64,000 bases of DNA. Origin: Cyclina sinensis (Eukaryota > Mollusca > Bivalvia > Venerida > Veneridae). The notes below the pieces were generated by a model, which was given only the letters and a program-made list of their open reading frames with translations, was not told where the DNA came from and searched no databases. Of this stretch, positions 25,370-37,000 are shown in pieces. Both the position numbers and the translations under genes were made by a program. Each line of letters starts with the position of its first letter. Within the stretch, counting starts at the first letter, position 1. Location of the stretch: NCBI GenBank assembly GCA_012932295.1, contig JAAONU010000011.1, positions 46,440,352 through 46,504,351 on the forward strand, written 5' to 3'.

Positions 25370-27000
25370 ACAAAGTTATGGCCAATCTTAGCAATATTCA
25401 ATCATTTGACCTTGAAGGGCAAGGTAAAGTAAAGGTCAAGTTCAGAGCCTTCTTGAAGGTGTTGTCAAATGGGTAGTTAGGTCCAAGTATGAAGACAATA
25501 CATTTATTAAAAACAAAGATATAGCCAATTTTAGCACCGTCAAGTTCATTCAAAGGTCAAGGTCATAACTGAATTATTCAACATGTCGGCCTTGTTCTTG
25601 TTGCTTTAACACAGTACGAGTCAACTCTGTCCAGTATTAACAAAATAATGGCAAAGTTAGCAGAATTCAATAACTTGACCTTGACGGTCAAGGTCATTTT
25701 AAGGTCAAGGTCATAACTAAGTAATTCAACATGTCCATTTTGTCAGAAGTGTTGTTTTGTCCAAGTAAGAACCAAATATGTAAATAAATGACAAAGTTAT
25801 GACTATATAAGCAAAATTCAATTTAACTTTGATAGTCAAGGTCAGTTTAAAGAGGCTGTACTCCAGATTTGACATAAAAAAATTTTTTTCATAAATTACA
25901 TATTTAGATGCCGTGAGATTATAACAACATAATATTTTCCTTCAAAACTGATTATAAAAGTCAAAATAGAATAAAAAAAAAAAATTTTCGCTCCAGCCTG
26001 ATTTGAACTCTGGACCCTCATGTTAACAAAATATTTCCAACGCTTTTACTGTCACCACCATCGCAGTATGTGATATTACAGATATTTACTTTAAATCTTA
26101 TACGAAATAGTTATACCGTCGCGTTACGGTATAGCACTTTGAAAGGGAAAAAAATCAATTTATAATGTAATTATTTGACTTATTTTTTGTCAGTAAGTTA
26201 TTTTTTAAGCATTAGTCATAAATATTACAAGAAATTTATAATACAAGAAAACTTTCTTTTTTTGTCATCTGGAGCACAGCCCCTTTAAGGGCAAGGTCAT
26301 ACATGAATTATTCTACATGTCGGATTTGAAGTGTTGTTTTATCCAAGCATGAATCACATTCAACAATTAATAATAAAGTTATGGCCTTTTTTAGCAAAAT
26401 TCAATTTGACCTTGATGGTCAAGGTCATTTTAAAGTCAATGTCATACTTTAATAATTCAAGATGTCGGTTTTGTGATAAGTGTTGTTTTATCCAAGTATG
26501 AATCAAATCCATCTATCAATAATAAAGTTATGGCTCATTTAGCAAAATTCAATAATTTGACCTTGAAGCTGAAGGTCATTAATGTGTCGATGTCAAATTA
26601 AGTTTAGTCTTCTTAAAGGTCTTGTCCCAAGGGTTGTTATTTCCAAGTATGAAGGCAATCCATTCATTAATAACAAAGTTACAGGCAATTTTAGCAAAAA
26701 AACAATCAAAATACAATAATCTGACCTTGAAGGTCAAGATCATTTATGAGTGAAGCCTACTGAAGGTCAAATTCAGTTTGATCTTCTTGAAGGTCTTGTC
26801 CGTAAGATTGTTGTGTTCAAGTATGAAGACGATACATTAATAGCAAAGTTATAACCAATTAAAGCAAAAATGAAGCAAAATTCAATAATTTGACCTTGAA
26901 GGTCTGTCATTTATGAGTCAAGGTCAAGTTCAGTTTGGTCTACTTGAAGGTCTTGTCCAAAGAGTTGTTGTTCCAAGTATGAAGACAATCCATTTAGAAA
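25370..27000 (+). repeat. Tandem array of ~145-bp units rich in TGACCTTGA/AAGGTCA
   Basis: About eight diverged units carry AAAGTTATGGCCAATTTTAG, AAATTCAATAATTTGACCTT, GAAGGTCAAGGTCA and TCCAAGTATGAAGACAATCC in order. It is the same class of sequence as the core of the element at 29934-30975. Neither end shows the terminal hairpins of the pearl-like elements. A MITE sits inside one unit. Confidence 0.75.
25851..26283. mobile_element. 433-bp MITE with terminal inverted repeats and TTTAA target duplication
   Basis: The left end AGAGGCTGTACTCCAGAT and the right end, read on the other strand, GGGGCTGTGCTCCAGAT form inverted repeats of about 30 bp running into A/T tracts. TTTAA flanks both sides (25846-25850 and 26284-26288) and the host array unit resumes after it. 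A TTAA target suggests piggyBac-type mobilisation. On the minus strand near 25985-26075 there is a tRNA-like stretch with box-B-like AGTTCAAATCAGG, so the element may have swallowed a tRNA-derived piece. Confidence 0.75.
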
Positions 27001-27591
27001 CAAAAAATAATGATCAATGTTAAGTTTTTGGATGGGAAAGGCAATCACGCCATGATATGACTACAACAGCTCGATTTTTTTCTTTGAAAATGTCAAGCTA
27101 ACAAGAAAGACTAAATTTTTTAATATAGATATACTGAAAAGTGCAATGAAATGTAATATTAGCTGCAAAACACATTTGATTATAAAATTTACTATTTGAT
27201 GTAAACATGGGTAAATTTTTTTAAAAAGTCTACACACGGATACTACTACAAGCTGTTACCAGAATATAGAGTCATGAAAACGTCCATCTCAATTCTAATG
27301 CGACTTCATCTAGCTGTTAAGTCATATCGATGGGACAGTCAGAATTGATACATTTTATTGCTCTGCGTTTTTAAAGCATATGTACATACAAGCAAATTAC
27401 CCTTAAAAGCAAATTACCCTTAAAATGATGACATTTCTTCTGTTTACGTTAAATGTCAGCTTATTCTCGGGGAATCCTTTACACTCTGTCATTGATGCAG
27501 CCATTTCATTGTATACCGAGACTTTGGTGGTAAATGGACGTCACTGGAAACAGGTGATTTTTGACTGTGTAAGGGATTTTTCCCAGTTACG

Positions 27592-27710
27592 TGTAAGTTA
27601 CACACAGTTTGATTTATGCACTATCATATGCCTATTCATAAAACGCTTTACGCAAAATGTAAATTTTGTGTGCAAATTTCATTTAGGCAGAATTCTGTGC
27701 GTAACTTACA
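27592..27710. mobile_element. 119-bp fold-back MITE
   Basis: TGTAAGTTACACACAG at the left end and CTGTGCGTAACTTACA at the right end are inverted copies of each other with one mismatch. There is no coding content. The flanking duplication could not be settled by eye. Confidence 0.6.
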
Positions 27711-28403
27711 ATGTATGCATTATTGATAAAATGGGCCCCCAGTTTAAAAATAAACATTCTTATAATAAAAATGTACAAATAATTACTTGTAAATCAAACA
27801 TGAATGACCTGTCATTTTACTTTATCAGTTTCAAACCAAGAAAAAAAAATTGGGGAAATGTCTTAATAAACACTAAAATTTTGTCATATTTCGAATCCAT
27901 TAATTCTAGTAAAACAATGACAAACTATTTCCCCCTTCACAATCAAGCGCAGTTAACAGCGAGTATGCATCATCCACTAAATTACATATGAGCATGCTTG
28001 GTCTTAAATAGTATTATACTACTTATATACTGTATATGCTTTTGCACTGGTCAGCTTGTGTAATTGTATGGCTTCATCTGTCTCCCCTTTTTTGTTGCCT
28101 GAATGTAAAGACATACAGCAGTTGCTTTGTTGTTTTAAGGTAATGTCAGTTTTAGCATCCCACTTTAGTTTCTATGCTTTTAACTTCATCATGCATACAG
28201 GTACTTCAGTTTACCACGCAGTTTTTCTCAAAGTCTGAGTGTGTACTGTGTACAGACTCAGATCTTGCTGGTTAAATTCAGTGTGTTAGTGTTTGACATT
28301 GAGTCGGTATGTCAAGGTCACTGGCAAATATCTTTCAGTTTCAAACTGTTTAAATAAGTACTAATATTGCTATTTATATGTTCATCCATAAGGGAACGTT
28401 TTT

Positions 28404-29033
28404 GTGTCGCCCGACTATTGTCAGGGGACATATAGGTGTTACTTGTGGTGTCCGCCTCGGTAGCGGCTGTGTCAGCCTCTGTAGCGGCTGTGTCAGCGAC
28501 ATCACATTTTGCTTGTCCTGGGCATAACTACTGGAGGTATCAACTTGAAACTTCATAGGTAAATACATCAAATTGTGAGGGAGGTGCAGTGCCCAAGAAC
28601 CATAACTCTTTTGCATAATTTTTGAGTTATTGCCCTTGGTACTTAATTCTTGTCTGGGGCATAACTTGAAAGGTATTCAAGATATTAACTTGAAACTTCA
28701 CAGGTGAATAGATCTCACTGTGGAGAGGTGCAATGCCTAAGAACCATAGCTCTCTTTTGGATATTTTTGAGTTACTGCCCTTTGTAATTTTCATACTTTA
28801 TTCTTGTCTGGGGCATAACTTGAAAGGTATTGAAGATATCAACTTGAAACTTCATAGGTGAATAGATCTCACTGTGGAAAGGTGCAGTGCCCAAGACCCA
28901 TAACTCTCTTTTGCATACTTTTTGAGTTATTGCCCTTTGTAATTTTTCATACTTTATTCTTGTCTGGGGTCTATAAATTGCCTTTTCCACAGAAAAAAAG
29001 TTAAATAACTGGTGTACTACTGTCAGGCGACAC
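28404..29033 (+). mobile_element. Pearl-like element, family with TGTCGCC palindrome
   Basis: It opens with a palindrome (TGTCGCCCGAC paired with GTCAGGGGACA), then CATATAGGTGTT, and closes near GTCAGGCGACAC, inverted relative to the start. In between are about four tandem units of roughly 140-155 bp (GGGGCATAACTTGAAAGGTA, ACTTGAAACTTCATAGGTGA, TTTTTGAGTTATTGCCCTT). No coding sequence. Confidence 0.65.
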
Positions 29034-29584
29034 GTCCGACTCACGGAGTTCAATTCTTTGAGAAAATTTGTTTCAAAGACAGATATTGCAGGGACACAAA
29101 TGTACTCAGGGACAGTTTTCCAATTTAAGTTAAGCTGAATATATGTTTGCCCAACAATGTATGACCTTAACTGCTAATATTGTCAGGGTCACAAAGGTCA
29201 ATTTCTGAAAATAAAACACACAAAAAACTGGCTTTTTAATGTTTTTGTATTAACACATTGTTAAGTAAGAGTACTATCTTGCAAATAAAAAACACATACT
29301 TTGTAACCTTTATCAAAACAGGGTATTTCAAATATTCTATTTGAAAGACCCTGATCAAAACAACAAGACACACTGACAGAAAATCTGTTTTGCATTTTTG
29401 TGTATTTTCTTAACACCTACATTTTACTTTTGTTGCCAGTTCTAATTGTAGAATCTCAATCTACACTGTCATTAACTCTAGTCTAAGCAATCAACTGGCA
29501 CAGTACCACTCCACTAAGCACAGCAACAATTTCCCACACAGAGTGGCATCATACAGTTAACATCAAGTACATATGTTTAAGATG

Positions 29585-31916
29585 TCATTTTTCATCTGTC
29601 TTTCCACTATCATTTTCTTTAATGGTTTTCAACTGCAAGGCTTCTCTTAAGATGTTCATCCTTCTAACTTCCCTTTCTAGAAATGACCTAGGCTTGTCAC
29701 CAGGTGGATAAACCAGTGCGTTAAACCATTCGCCATACAAGAAAATTCCAAACACTGCAAGAGAAAAAAAAAAGTATGCTAGTAGTTCAAATGTCAACAG
29801 AACAGTGAGTAGACATTTCATTTTTCTGCATTAGTTTTGAAAAAAGTTATATTTAGAAACTAGAATTAATAATCTGCATGTTATTTTAACTGAATACCTA
29901 GATATTTCCAGTGAATTAACATGAACAAGAGATGTTTGTAAAACATACATGCCCCCCTTGCACCTTACTGTTGGAGGCAGCCATAAAAGAATATGAAAGC
30001 AGGACAGGGACTTGTGTCAGTACATTACAGGGCAGAAGGCAGGGGCTTCTGATATCAAAAGCTATTGGCCATGGCAAATAGATGAATGACAGGAACTGTA
30101 GATTATGTCAATGACACTTTGGTTATAAAATCTACTGAGTTCAATTACTGGAGAACATGAAAGAGTACAGGAACTGCATGGGTAGGTAGGTAGGAAGTTT
30201 CGAGGCAGCAAGGCCCAAGGGTTCTCTAGTTATCAATCAGAATCTGTTTTTCTACAATTAATGGATACCATGATCTTGGTCTCTAACCAAGTGACCTTAA
30301 AAACAATAGGGGTCATCTCCAGAACAGACCAACCTGCACAGCAAGTCTGAGGAGCCAATGCCCAAGGGTTCTCCAGTTATTGATTGGTTACCATTTTTCT
30401 GTTAATGGTCACTCTGACCTTGAACTTTGACCAACCGACCCCAAAAGCAAAATGAGTCATCTACTGGCCATTATCAACCTGCATTGCAAGTTTAAGGACC
30501 CTAGGCCCAAGCATTCTCTAGTTATTCATCAGAAATCATTTTTCAATTAATGATCAACATAACCTTGACCTTTGATCTAGTGACCTTAAAAACTAAAGGG
30601 TGATCTATTGGCCATGATCAACCTGCCTATGAAGTTTAAGGAAGCCTGCACTAAAGCATTCTATAGTTATTGATCAGAAACTGTTTTACTTCTCAAGGTC
30701 ACCGTGACCTTGACCTTTGACCTAGTGACCTGAAAATCTATACAGGTCATCTACTGGTCATGACCAACCTAAATAACAAGTTTGAGGAACCTGGGCCCCA
30801 AGCATTCTATAACTTTAGATCAGAAACCGTTTTGCTTTTCAGTGTAACTGTGACCTTGGCCTTTGACCTAATGACCTGAAAAGCTCTAGGGTTCATCTAC
30901 TGGATATTGTCCAGGGTGGGTCCTAGGGTTAAACGGAAATGAAGTGTCTACCGACCAACATTTGCAAAACAATATGCCCCCACATCTGCAATGGGGAGCA
31001 TAAAAATGTAAAATATGTTTATAACAAAATTTCAGGCAAGTAACCAGTAAATATACTACAAACAAAAGGGACCAGGCATGTACAGTTGATAAGCAATCAA
31101 ATCAATCGCATTAGAAAAATATCCATTTGCAACAAAAATGTTCTTTGATCCCTTCAGTTCACTGTGCTATGAATGAAATATCCAACTTACTCTTTCAATA
31201 CTGCAAACCTTGTACATTCAACAGTACTTTACAAGAGTGGAATAAAACAATTGTAGGGAAAAATGCCTAAATTCGTTGCTCACTAAATGAAGTGTTGTTC
31301 AACTGTACTGGTAACTGAAAAACTATATGTACTCTGTAGAAAAAACAAGGAAAGTGGCGACATTTTTTATAGGGACTATTTTAAATCACAGAGAAAGACC
31401 CTAAAATCAGAAAGGATAAGTTGCAAATGATTTTAATTTCTAAAGGTAAAAGTTCTGATACATACTTGCAAACATACTACCATAGCCCACAGTTTTTGCA
31501 GTTTTTAGACGACGTAGGTCTGAGTCATGAACAATGAGTTGTCCCCTCCTTTTATAAAATACTTGGTACACATTGAGACCAGTTAAAAAAAGTAAAGTAG
31601 CAAATCCTGTCAGTGTTAATTTACATGTTAAACAGTCTTCAGGCTGTAGGTAGGTGTTCTTTTGTAACCACAGTGATAGTCTTACAATCAATGACAGGTC
31701 TGTTTTTTCAAATAAGACAGGTTTTATACTGTCTGTGACACTAGTCTGAGCACTGTTATTTTTGTTTAAAACACTGTCTGCTTGTTGTGAATCATTTGCT
31801 AATTTTAGCTTCTGTTTGGCCTCTGACTCCTTCTCATTCTTTTCTGATGTCACAATTTCTTGTTTATCACCAGCTTTTGAACTTCCTTTCCAGAACCAGC
31901 TAGTAAGTCTCTCCAT
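29585..31916 (-). CDS. Small two-pass membrane protein with CxxC motif, DMAC1/TMEM261-like (paralogue B)
   Basis: Coding exons 31466-31916 and 29585-29754 (minus strand) give 206 aa. An acceptor at 31940-31941 just before the ATG indicates a non-coding first exon, as in paralogue A. The N-terminal 90 residues are Lys/Glu/Ser-rich and low in complexity (EKNEKESEAKQKLKLANDSQ). Then come PEDCLTCKLT (CxxC), a first membrane segment (LTGFATLLFLTGLNVYQVFY), a basic loop (KRRGQ), a second membrane segment (VGYGSMFAMFGIFLYGEWF) and a charged tail ending KTDEK. The intron falls at the same place in the second membrane segment and in the same phase (1) as in paralogue A. A role in mitochondrial complex I assembly is inferred from the DMAC1-like layout and is not certain. 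The intron holds a pearl-like element at 29934-30975. Confidence 0.75.
29934..30975 (-). mobile_element. Pearl-like element with ~145-bp core, inside the intron of paralogue B
   Basis: Read on the minus strand it starts with a palindrome (TATGCTCCCC paired with GGGGGCATA, then TTGTT) and ends with the hairpin ATGTTTTACAAACAT followed by CTCTTGT, the same closing heptamer as the other elements. The core is about five units of 144-146 bp (anchors at 30312, 30456, 30600, 30746, 30891) with GACCTTGACCTTTGACCTAG and GTCATCTACTGGCCATGATC. No transposase. Confidence 0.75.
30696..30710. promoter_or_regulatory. Perfect estrogen-response-element-type palindrome
   Basis: AGGTCACCGTGACCT is an exact AGGTCA-n3-TGACCT inverted repeat, followed directly by further TGACCT half sites (TGACCTTTGACC, a direct repeat with 1-base spacing). 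It lies in the core of a pearl-like element within the intron of paralogue B. The match to the consensus is seen; any binding or function is inference. Confidence 0.4.
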
Positions 31917-32102
31917 TGTTCTCCTTTCATCTGCTCACACTAAAACCAGAAAATGATAAACCATATGAATGTCAGTATTTGCTTGTGATATAGCTGAAAG
32001 ACAGTTAAAAATGGCATCTGAAAAATATTTCATTTTTTCATTACTGGATGCATTGTGTGTGTCAGATAAGAGAAATTCTATCGTATGAAAAATAAATTCA
32101 GT

Positions 32103-32700
32103 ATCAAGAGGGCTATGATGGCCCTGAATCACTTGCCTTAGAGAAGCTGCTCACAAGAAAATTTTCAAAATCCTTTGTATGTATCCATGCATGTCATATG
32201 TGTGACCCAGAAGGCATAATTTAAGCAATTTTCTATTAATTAGGTCCAGTAGACAAAGAAAGATCTAGGCCTGGTGGTTTTTTAAGATGATATTTCTAGT
32301 ATTTTCCTACATATCTATATAAAACAAGTGACCTTGGGGCAGAGCCACAATTGACCCCTCGGGTATAATTTTAGCAAATGTCTGTAAAAGTCTGCAGTGC
32401 TACAAGCAAAACATGAAAGCTCTATTGTAAGCCTTGTGGTTCAGACAAGTATGTCTGTAAATATTTTCTCATTATCTCATATTTATATATAACATAAAGC
32501 ACATACTGAATGTCTAAAAGTGACTCCCTAGATTCTGCACTTTGTAGGAGCACTGGTTTGAAAAATACGTAGCAAAATTTACATAAATCTATTTAATAAC
32601 CAAAATGCCCAGCATCATGAAATTTTGTAACAATTCGGGCTCCAACAAGTATTTTTTAGAATATATCATTAGCCATGATAAGGGTTATAACTGCCTCTAT
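32103..32700 (-). mobile_element. Diverged pearl-like element, 3' end clear
   Basis: On the minus strand the left edge reads CAGGGCCATCATAGCCCT followed by CTTGAT, a mutated version of the closing hairpin of the 10663-11613 and 19166-21494 elements. To its right lie decayed units with GACCCCTCGGG and GGTCACTTGTTTTATATAG on the opposite strand. The right border is uncertain. Confidence 0.5.
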
Positions 32701-32968
32701 CCTATTGTAATGTATATTTATATTATATCTTCCAACTTGTTTTTGTTTAAAGCAACAACTTGTATTTAGGTCTGTTTTAGAGCTTAGTTTTTTTGTTTTT
32801 GTTTTTTTTTTGTCTCTGCTTAGTCCAACCAATCAGACTTGTCGAAGAGGCATCGAGAAAATTTTTGATAGGCAATGTCTTTTTCCAAGGCGTAACAGAT
32901 TAACATAAATAAAAAATATAAATTTATAAAATAGGTCAAACCGTCAACGCCAAATTAGCTAGGCTAGT

Positions 32969-33104
32969 CTTAGTCCAACTTATTGTACGCAAGTCGAGAT
33001 ATTGTGTAATTTTTTGTATGAGTCAATATCTCTCCTCTGCGAGATTCTAACCCATAACAAAAATATCTCAGAGTTTGCTCAAGACGTCATTTGAATTATT
33101 TTGA
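32969..33104 (+). mobile_element. ~136-bp MITE with 10-bp target duplication, copy 1
   Basis: Flanked on both sides by CTAGGCTAGT (32959-32968 and 33105-33114). The ends are imperfect inverted repeats (TAGTCCAACTTATT against TAGTCAAAATAATT on the other strand; the right-hand repeat runs into the flank). A second copy is at 45101-45237. A target duplication of about 10 bp points to a Mutator-like (MULE) transposase. Confidence 0.7.
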
Positions 33105-34086
33105 CTAGGCTAGTATTTCATCAAAAGTTTCGAAATCTCAAATTACAACAGAGTCAGTGTAAATGTTAAACGGTTTGTATTTTTCATTTCTTTATTTACT
33201 ATTGTCTTTTAAATGCAATGACCACCTAAATAAACGAACTACTTTGTCTAGGATTCACCACCCTGAAAACATAACCGAACTGAGTATATCCGAAAATGCC
33301 TTCACTTGTACCTAACATTTGACGTCACTTTCATACTTTTATAAAATATCAATTTGCAAGGGCGCTACAAAGTATGTATGGAAAGATATAACATATCGAA
33401 ATAACACATACAAGTTTACAATACTTCGTGATAACGTCTTTAAAGAACTATTTCATGTGACACTCAAGGGTGGGAATGAGTGACTAGTTTCACCTAAAAC
33501 GAAAGGGTTCAAAGGACAGACTGGATGTAGGTTAATTTTCTCTTCATTACTGATAATCGTATCCAAATAATTGTTTGCTTTAGATGTTATGCATTAATAT
33601 TAGTAATTTTGCTTTTATTCTGTTATTATACTCGTCCTTTTTTTGGTTAAAACTTAAAGGCACTTGAATAAAATCTCAGAATAATAATATTGATGATTCG
33701 TCCTGAAATAATTCGAACCCATCAGTAAACAGCTGATCGGAGACAGTGTTGCAGCGGTATTTTGATCATTTTTTTATTTTGGAAAACGGAAACAAAAACA
33801 AAAAGTGTGACAATACTTTGTACATTATTGACCGGCGCTTTGAATAAGGTTTATAGAATTATTATAATGTTATCTCCGCCTGCAATTTGCAGATGCAACT
33901 AAATTTATATCATCCAGATCCTGAAGTCAAAGTCATATTATCCAGTACTAAGGATTCAGTCTAGACTTATTCTTACAATTGAAAGGTTTTAAAAAGTTCT
34001 GTCTGAAAAAAACTCAGTGGAGAACAGTTGCCTAACCAGATTATTCATTAATATTTTCAGAATTATTTGGGTAACTAGTCTTCAGG

Positions 34087-37000
34087 ATGCTGCTACTGTT
34101 TCTAGCTGTATTGGTATTTATTCTTGGAATTATCATCATTAAAAAACTAGACTGTGATCTGACCTTACTATGGAATGTCTTTTTTGGAAAACAACCAAGT
34201 GAGTACCGTAGGTGTAAAATAATTCAAGTTCTAGAAAATTTATGTAAAATCTTCTATACTGGTAGTGTAACTAGGAAAAATCCACATGCCCTTAGCTGGA
34301 TTTGAACTTAGATACCCTAGATCACAAAGCAAAAACTGTACCAGGTTGCCATAAGAGCTAGCTGATAGGCATCGCAGTAGAAGTGCCGTATTATACCTCT
34401 GCTACAGTAGTTGTATTTTTCATCACTCTGTGGGTATCAGGTTCCAAGACTATGCTACATTAACAAAAAAGTTCTGTCCAGATAAACATAATTTGTAGTA
34501 GACATTTACACACTTGCTACCATCTTTTAATCCCCCTGCTTTTTTATTCAGTTGTCTCTATCACACATTTTAATGCCACTGTTTTGCCTTTTAGATAAAA
34601 AATAGAGGCATGAAATTTAAATCAAATATGTAAATATAAAGCATTATATTTATTTTTATTAACAGACAGTTTGGCACGCAAGGTCGTATGGATTACAGGC
34701 TGTTCCAGTGGAATAGGCGAGGCTTTGGCTTATCAGTTAGCGTCTGCTGGATGTCGTCTTATTCTCTCTGCAAGGAGGGAAAATTTACTCATCCAAGTGA
34801 AGCAGAAATGTTTGGGTGATTGATCCTTTCTTTTCAGTATCATATTCTATTTGTGTTCTTAATGCCTTGAGACATAACATAAAAAAGTAGTGTGTACTTA
34901 TCAATCCCTTCACAGTCATATTTACAGCTGAATATTAATGATTGATACAAAATGTCAGAATGAAAGTTATGCACAAATTTTGTTTGAGTGGTCTGTGTTA
35001 GCATTTTAAAGTAGAAACATTTTCAGAAATTGAATGCATTTTCAGTTTATTTTCAGCCATTTTTACATGTAAGCTTGGACCTTTTAACTATCCCTTATAT
35101 GTATATAAATGTATAACTATCCCATATTCTAAACATGCAAAAATGAACAGATGTTTTTTTTCTTCTTTTAGAAATATCAAAAGGGTCATTGACTACAGAT
35201 GACATTCTTGTCCAACCACTGGACCTGCTAGACATCAGTTCACATACATCTGTAGCAGAAACTGTCATCAAATATTTCAAAAAAGTAAAAACCTCTGTCT
35301 TGTCTCAATAATCAGGTTTCTCAAAATTGTTTTAAAAAAAAGCTATGCATAGAATTCTTTTATTATTATTGTGTGTAGCATTTAAAGCCTCAATTAAGTC
35401 ATCAAGATTGCCAGATTAAGGTTTAATTAAAAACAAGTAATGGACAGACATATTAATCACAAAGGAATTTTTTACTTTGAAAGAAGTAATTAATATTGAG
35501 AAAGGGGGGTTTGTTATTTTTGTTTTAGCCAAATGTCAAAAAATGTTATTTTTTACAGTCATACTTACCCTATGAATTGTTCTTACTGATATAAAGGACA
35601 TATATGCAAACATAGTATATTTTATGAATTTTATTTAGGTAGATATTTTAATAAATAATGCTGGACGGTCACAGCGAGGCCTTATTGTTGAGACTGCATT
35701 AGAGGTTGATCGTCAGGTTTTTGAGATAGACCTTCTTGCACCAATATCTGTCACCAAGGCAATTCTTCCGTTCATGATCAAAGAAGGTCAAGGTCACATT
35801 GTGTGTACAAGCAGTGTGGCAGGAAAATTAGGTGCACCGGGGTCAGGGAGTTACAGTGCTGCAAAACATGGAATTCAGGTAGCTCTAGAGTGTATAAGGA
35901 TTCTGATTTTAGCAATTTTTAGCTTTAATTTAGGATGGTTTATTTTGTTACTTAAAGGTAGATGAATGGAATGTTTCCTGTATCAAGCTGTAAATTTCTG
36001 GTGGTTTCAGCCATTCACAAAAGTACCAGTTTTGTTTTAAACAAAGTGCATGTTTTGAATGGAATAATGGTACCAGACAAAATGATGATTTGTGTACAGT
36101 AAGAAAAATATCAACTTAGACCTTTTTATAAGCCTGAATGGTCTGTCTGTTAGCAGTTTCATGTCTGTTCTGTTTCTCTTGAACTGCTTATGGTAAAACA
36201 TGACTAAAGTACTAACCAGTAAACATTTTGAACTTATTTGCAGACATTGTTCTTATACTGTCCTTAAAAATAAGCATTTCCATATCGCCTTGTTGTGTTT
36301 CAGTTTAAAAAGTGTCTATCCATTGTGCAAATGGTCATTCACTTTCAAAAGCTTCCTTCAGGTGTATATTGCTTCAGCAGAGCTTTTGTTTATTATGTTC
36401 CAGGGATTTTTTGATACACTTCGTATTGAGTGTGCCCCTCAGAATGTATCAGTGACAATGGCGTGCCCAGGTCCTGTATTCTCTGATGCCTTAATACATG
36501 CTTTTACTGGAGAACCAGATAAGGTAAGGTCAGGCAAGAAAAGTGTTTGGTTAATTTAATCACATTAACCAAGCTAATTTTTGTCATTGAATGAAACTAA
36601 CCACATAAGCCATCTTACCTATTTTACAACATATTCAACAGTTGTGAATTTTGTTGCCATTGTCCTTTTTGGTGATTTTACAATGAAATTAATGTGCTGT
36701 TACATGAAATCACCAAATTTCTTACACATAAACCAATGTTGTGCAGTCACCTGCATTGTATTTATTAAATAACTACTTTTTCTGCATTGCTACTTGTTAA
36801 TTGACTTTAGTTACTTAAATGCTTTTATTTCAGACACTAAATGTTCCAATGAAAAAATCATGGAACAGAATGACGGCAAAGCGATGTGCATATTTAATGG
36901 CAGTTGCCACAGCTAATAAGCTACATGAGGTCTGGGTGACTCCAAATCCAGAGCTACTGTATTGTTACCTATTCCAGTATATGCCTTACATTGCTAAAAA

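Larger units (their letters stand above)
24686..29584. other. Repeat-filled intergenic region between the two convergent paralogues
   Basis: No gene is supported. It holds a hAT-like end (24770-24862), a tandem array of about 145-bp units (25370-27000) interrupted by a MITE (25851-26283), a fold-back element (27592-27710) and a pearl-like element (28404-29033). A 188-codon open frame at 27425-27991 runs over the fold-back element and has no protein-like features. Confidence 0.7.
31942..34086. other. Head-to-head intergenic region between paralogue B and DHRS7
   Basis: No coding sequence was found. Because the two genes diverge, their promoters should lie here, but no TATA box or other core element can be named with confidence. 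It contains the pearl-like 3' end at 32103 and the short MITE at 32969-33104. Confidence 0.5.

Noticed and set aside
27425..27991. 188-codon plus-strand open frame, the longest uninterrupted single open frame outside the recognised exons
   Set aside because: It runs across a fold-back element, has no recognisable domain, an erratic residue make-up and no flanking splice or poly(A) context. It is probably chance.
34288..34366. Possible functional tRNA gene
   Set aside because: Boxes A and B are recognisable but the acceptor and anticodon stems do not pair, so it is listed as a SINE-like relic instead.
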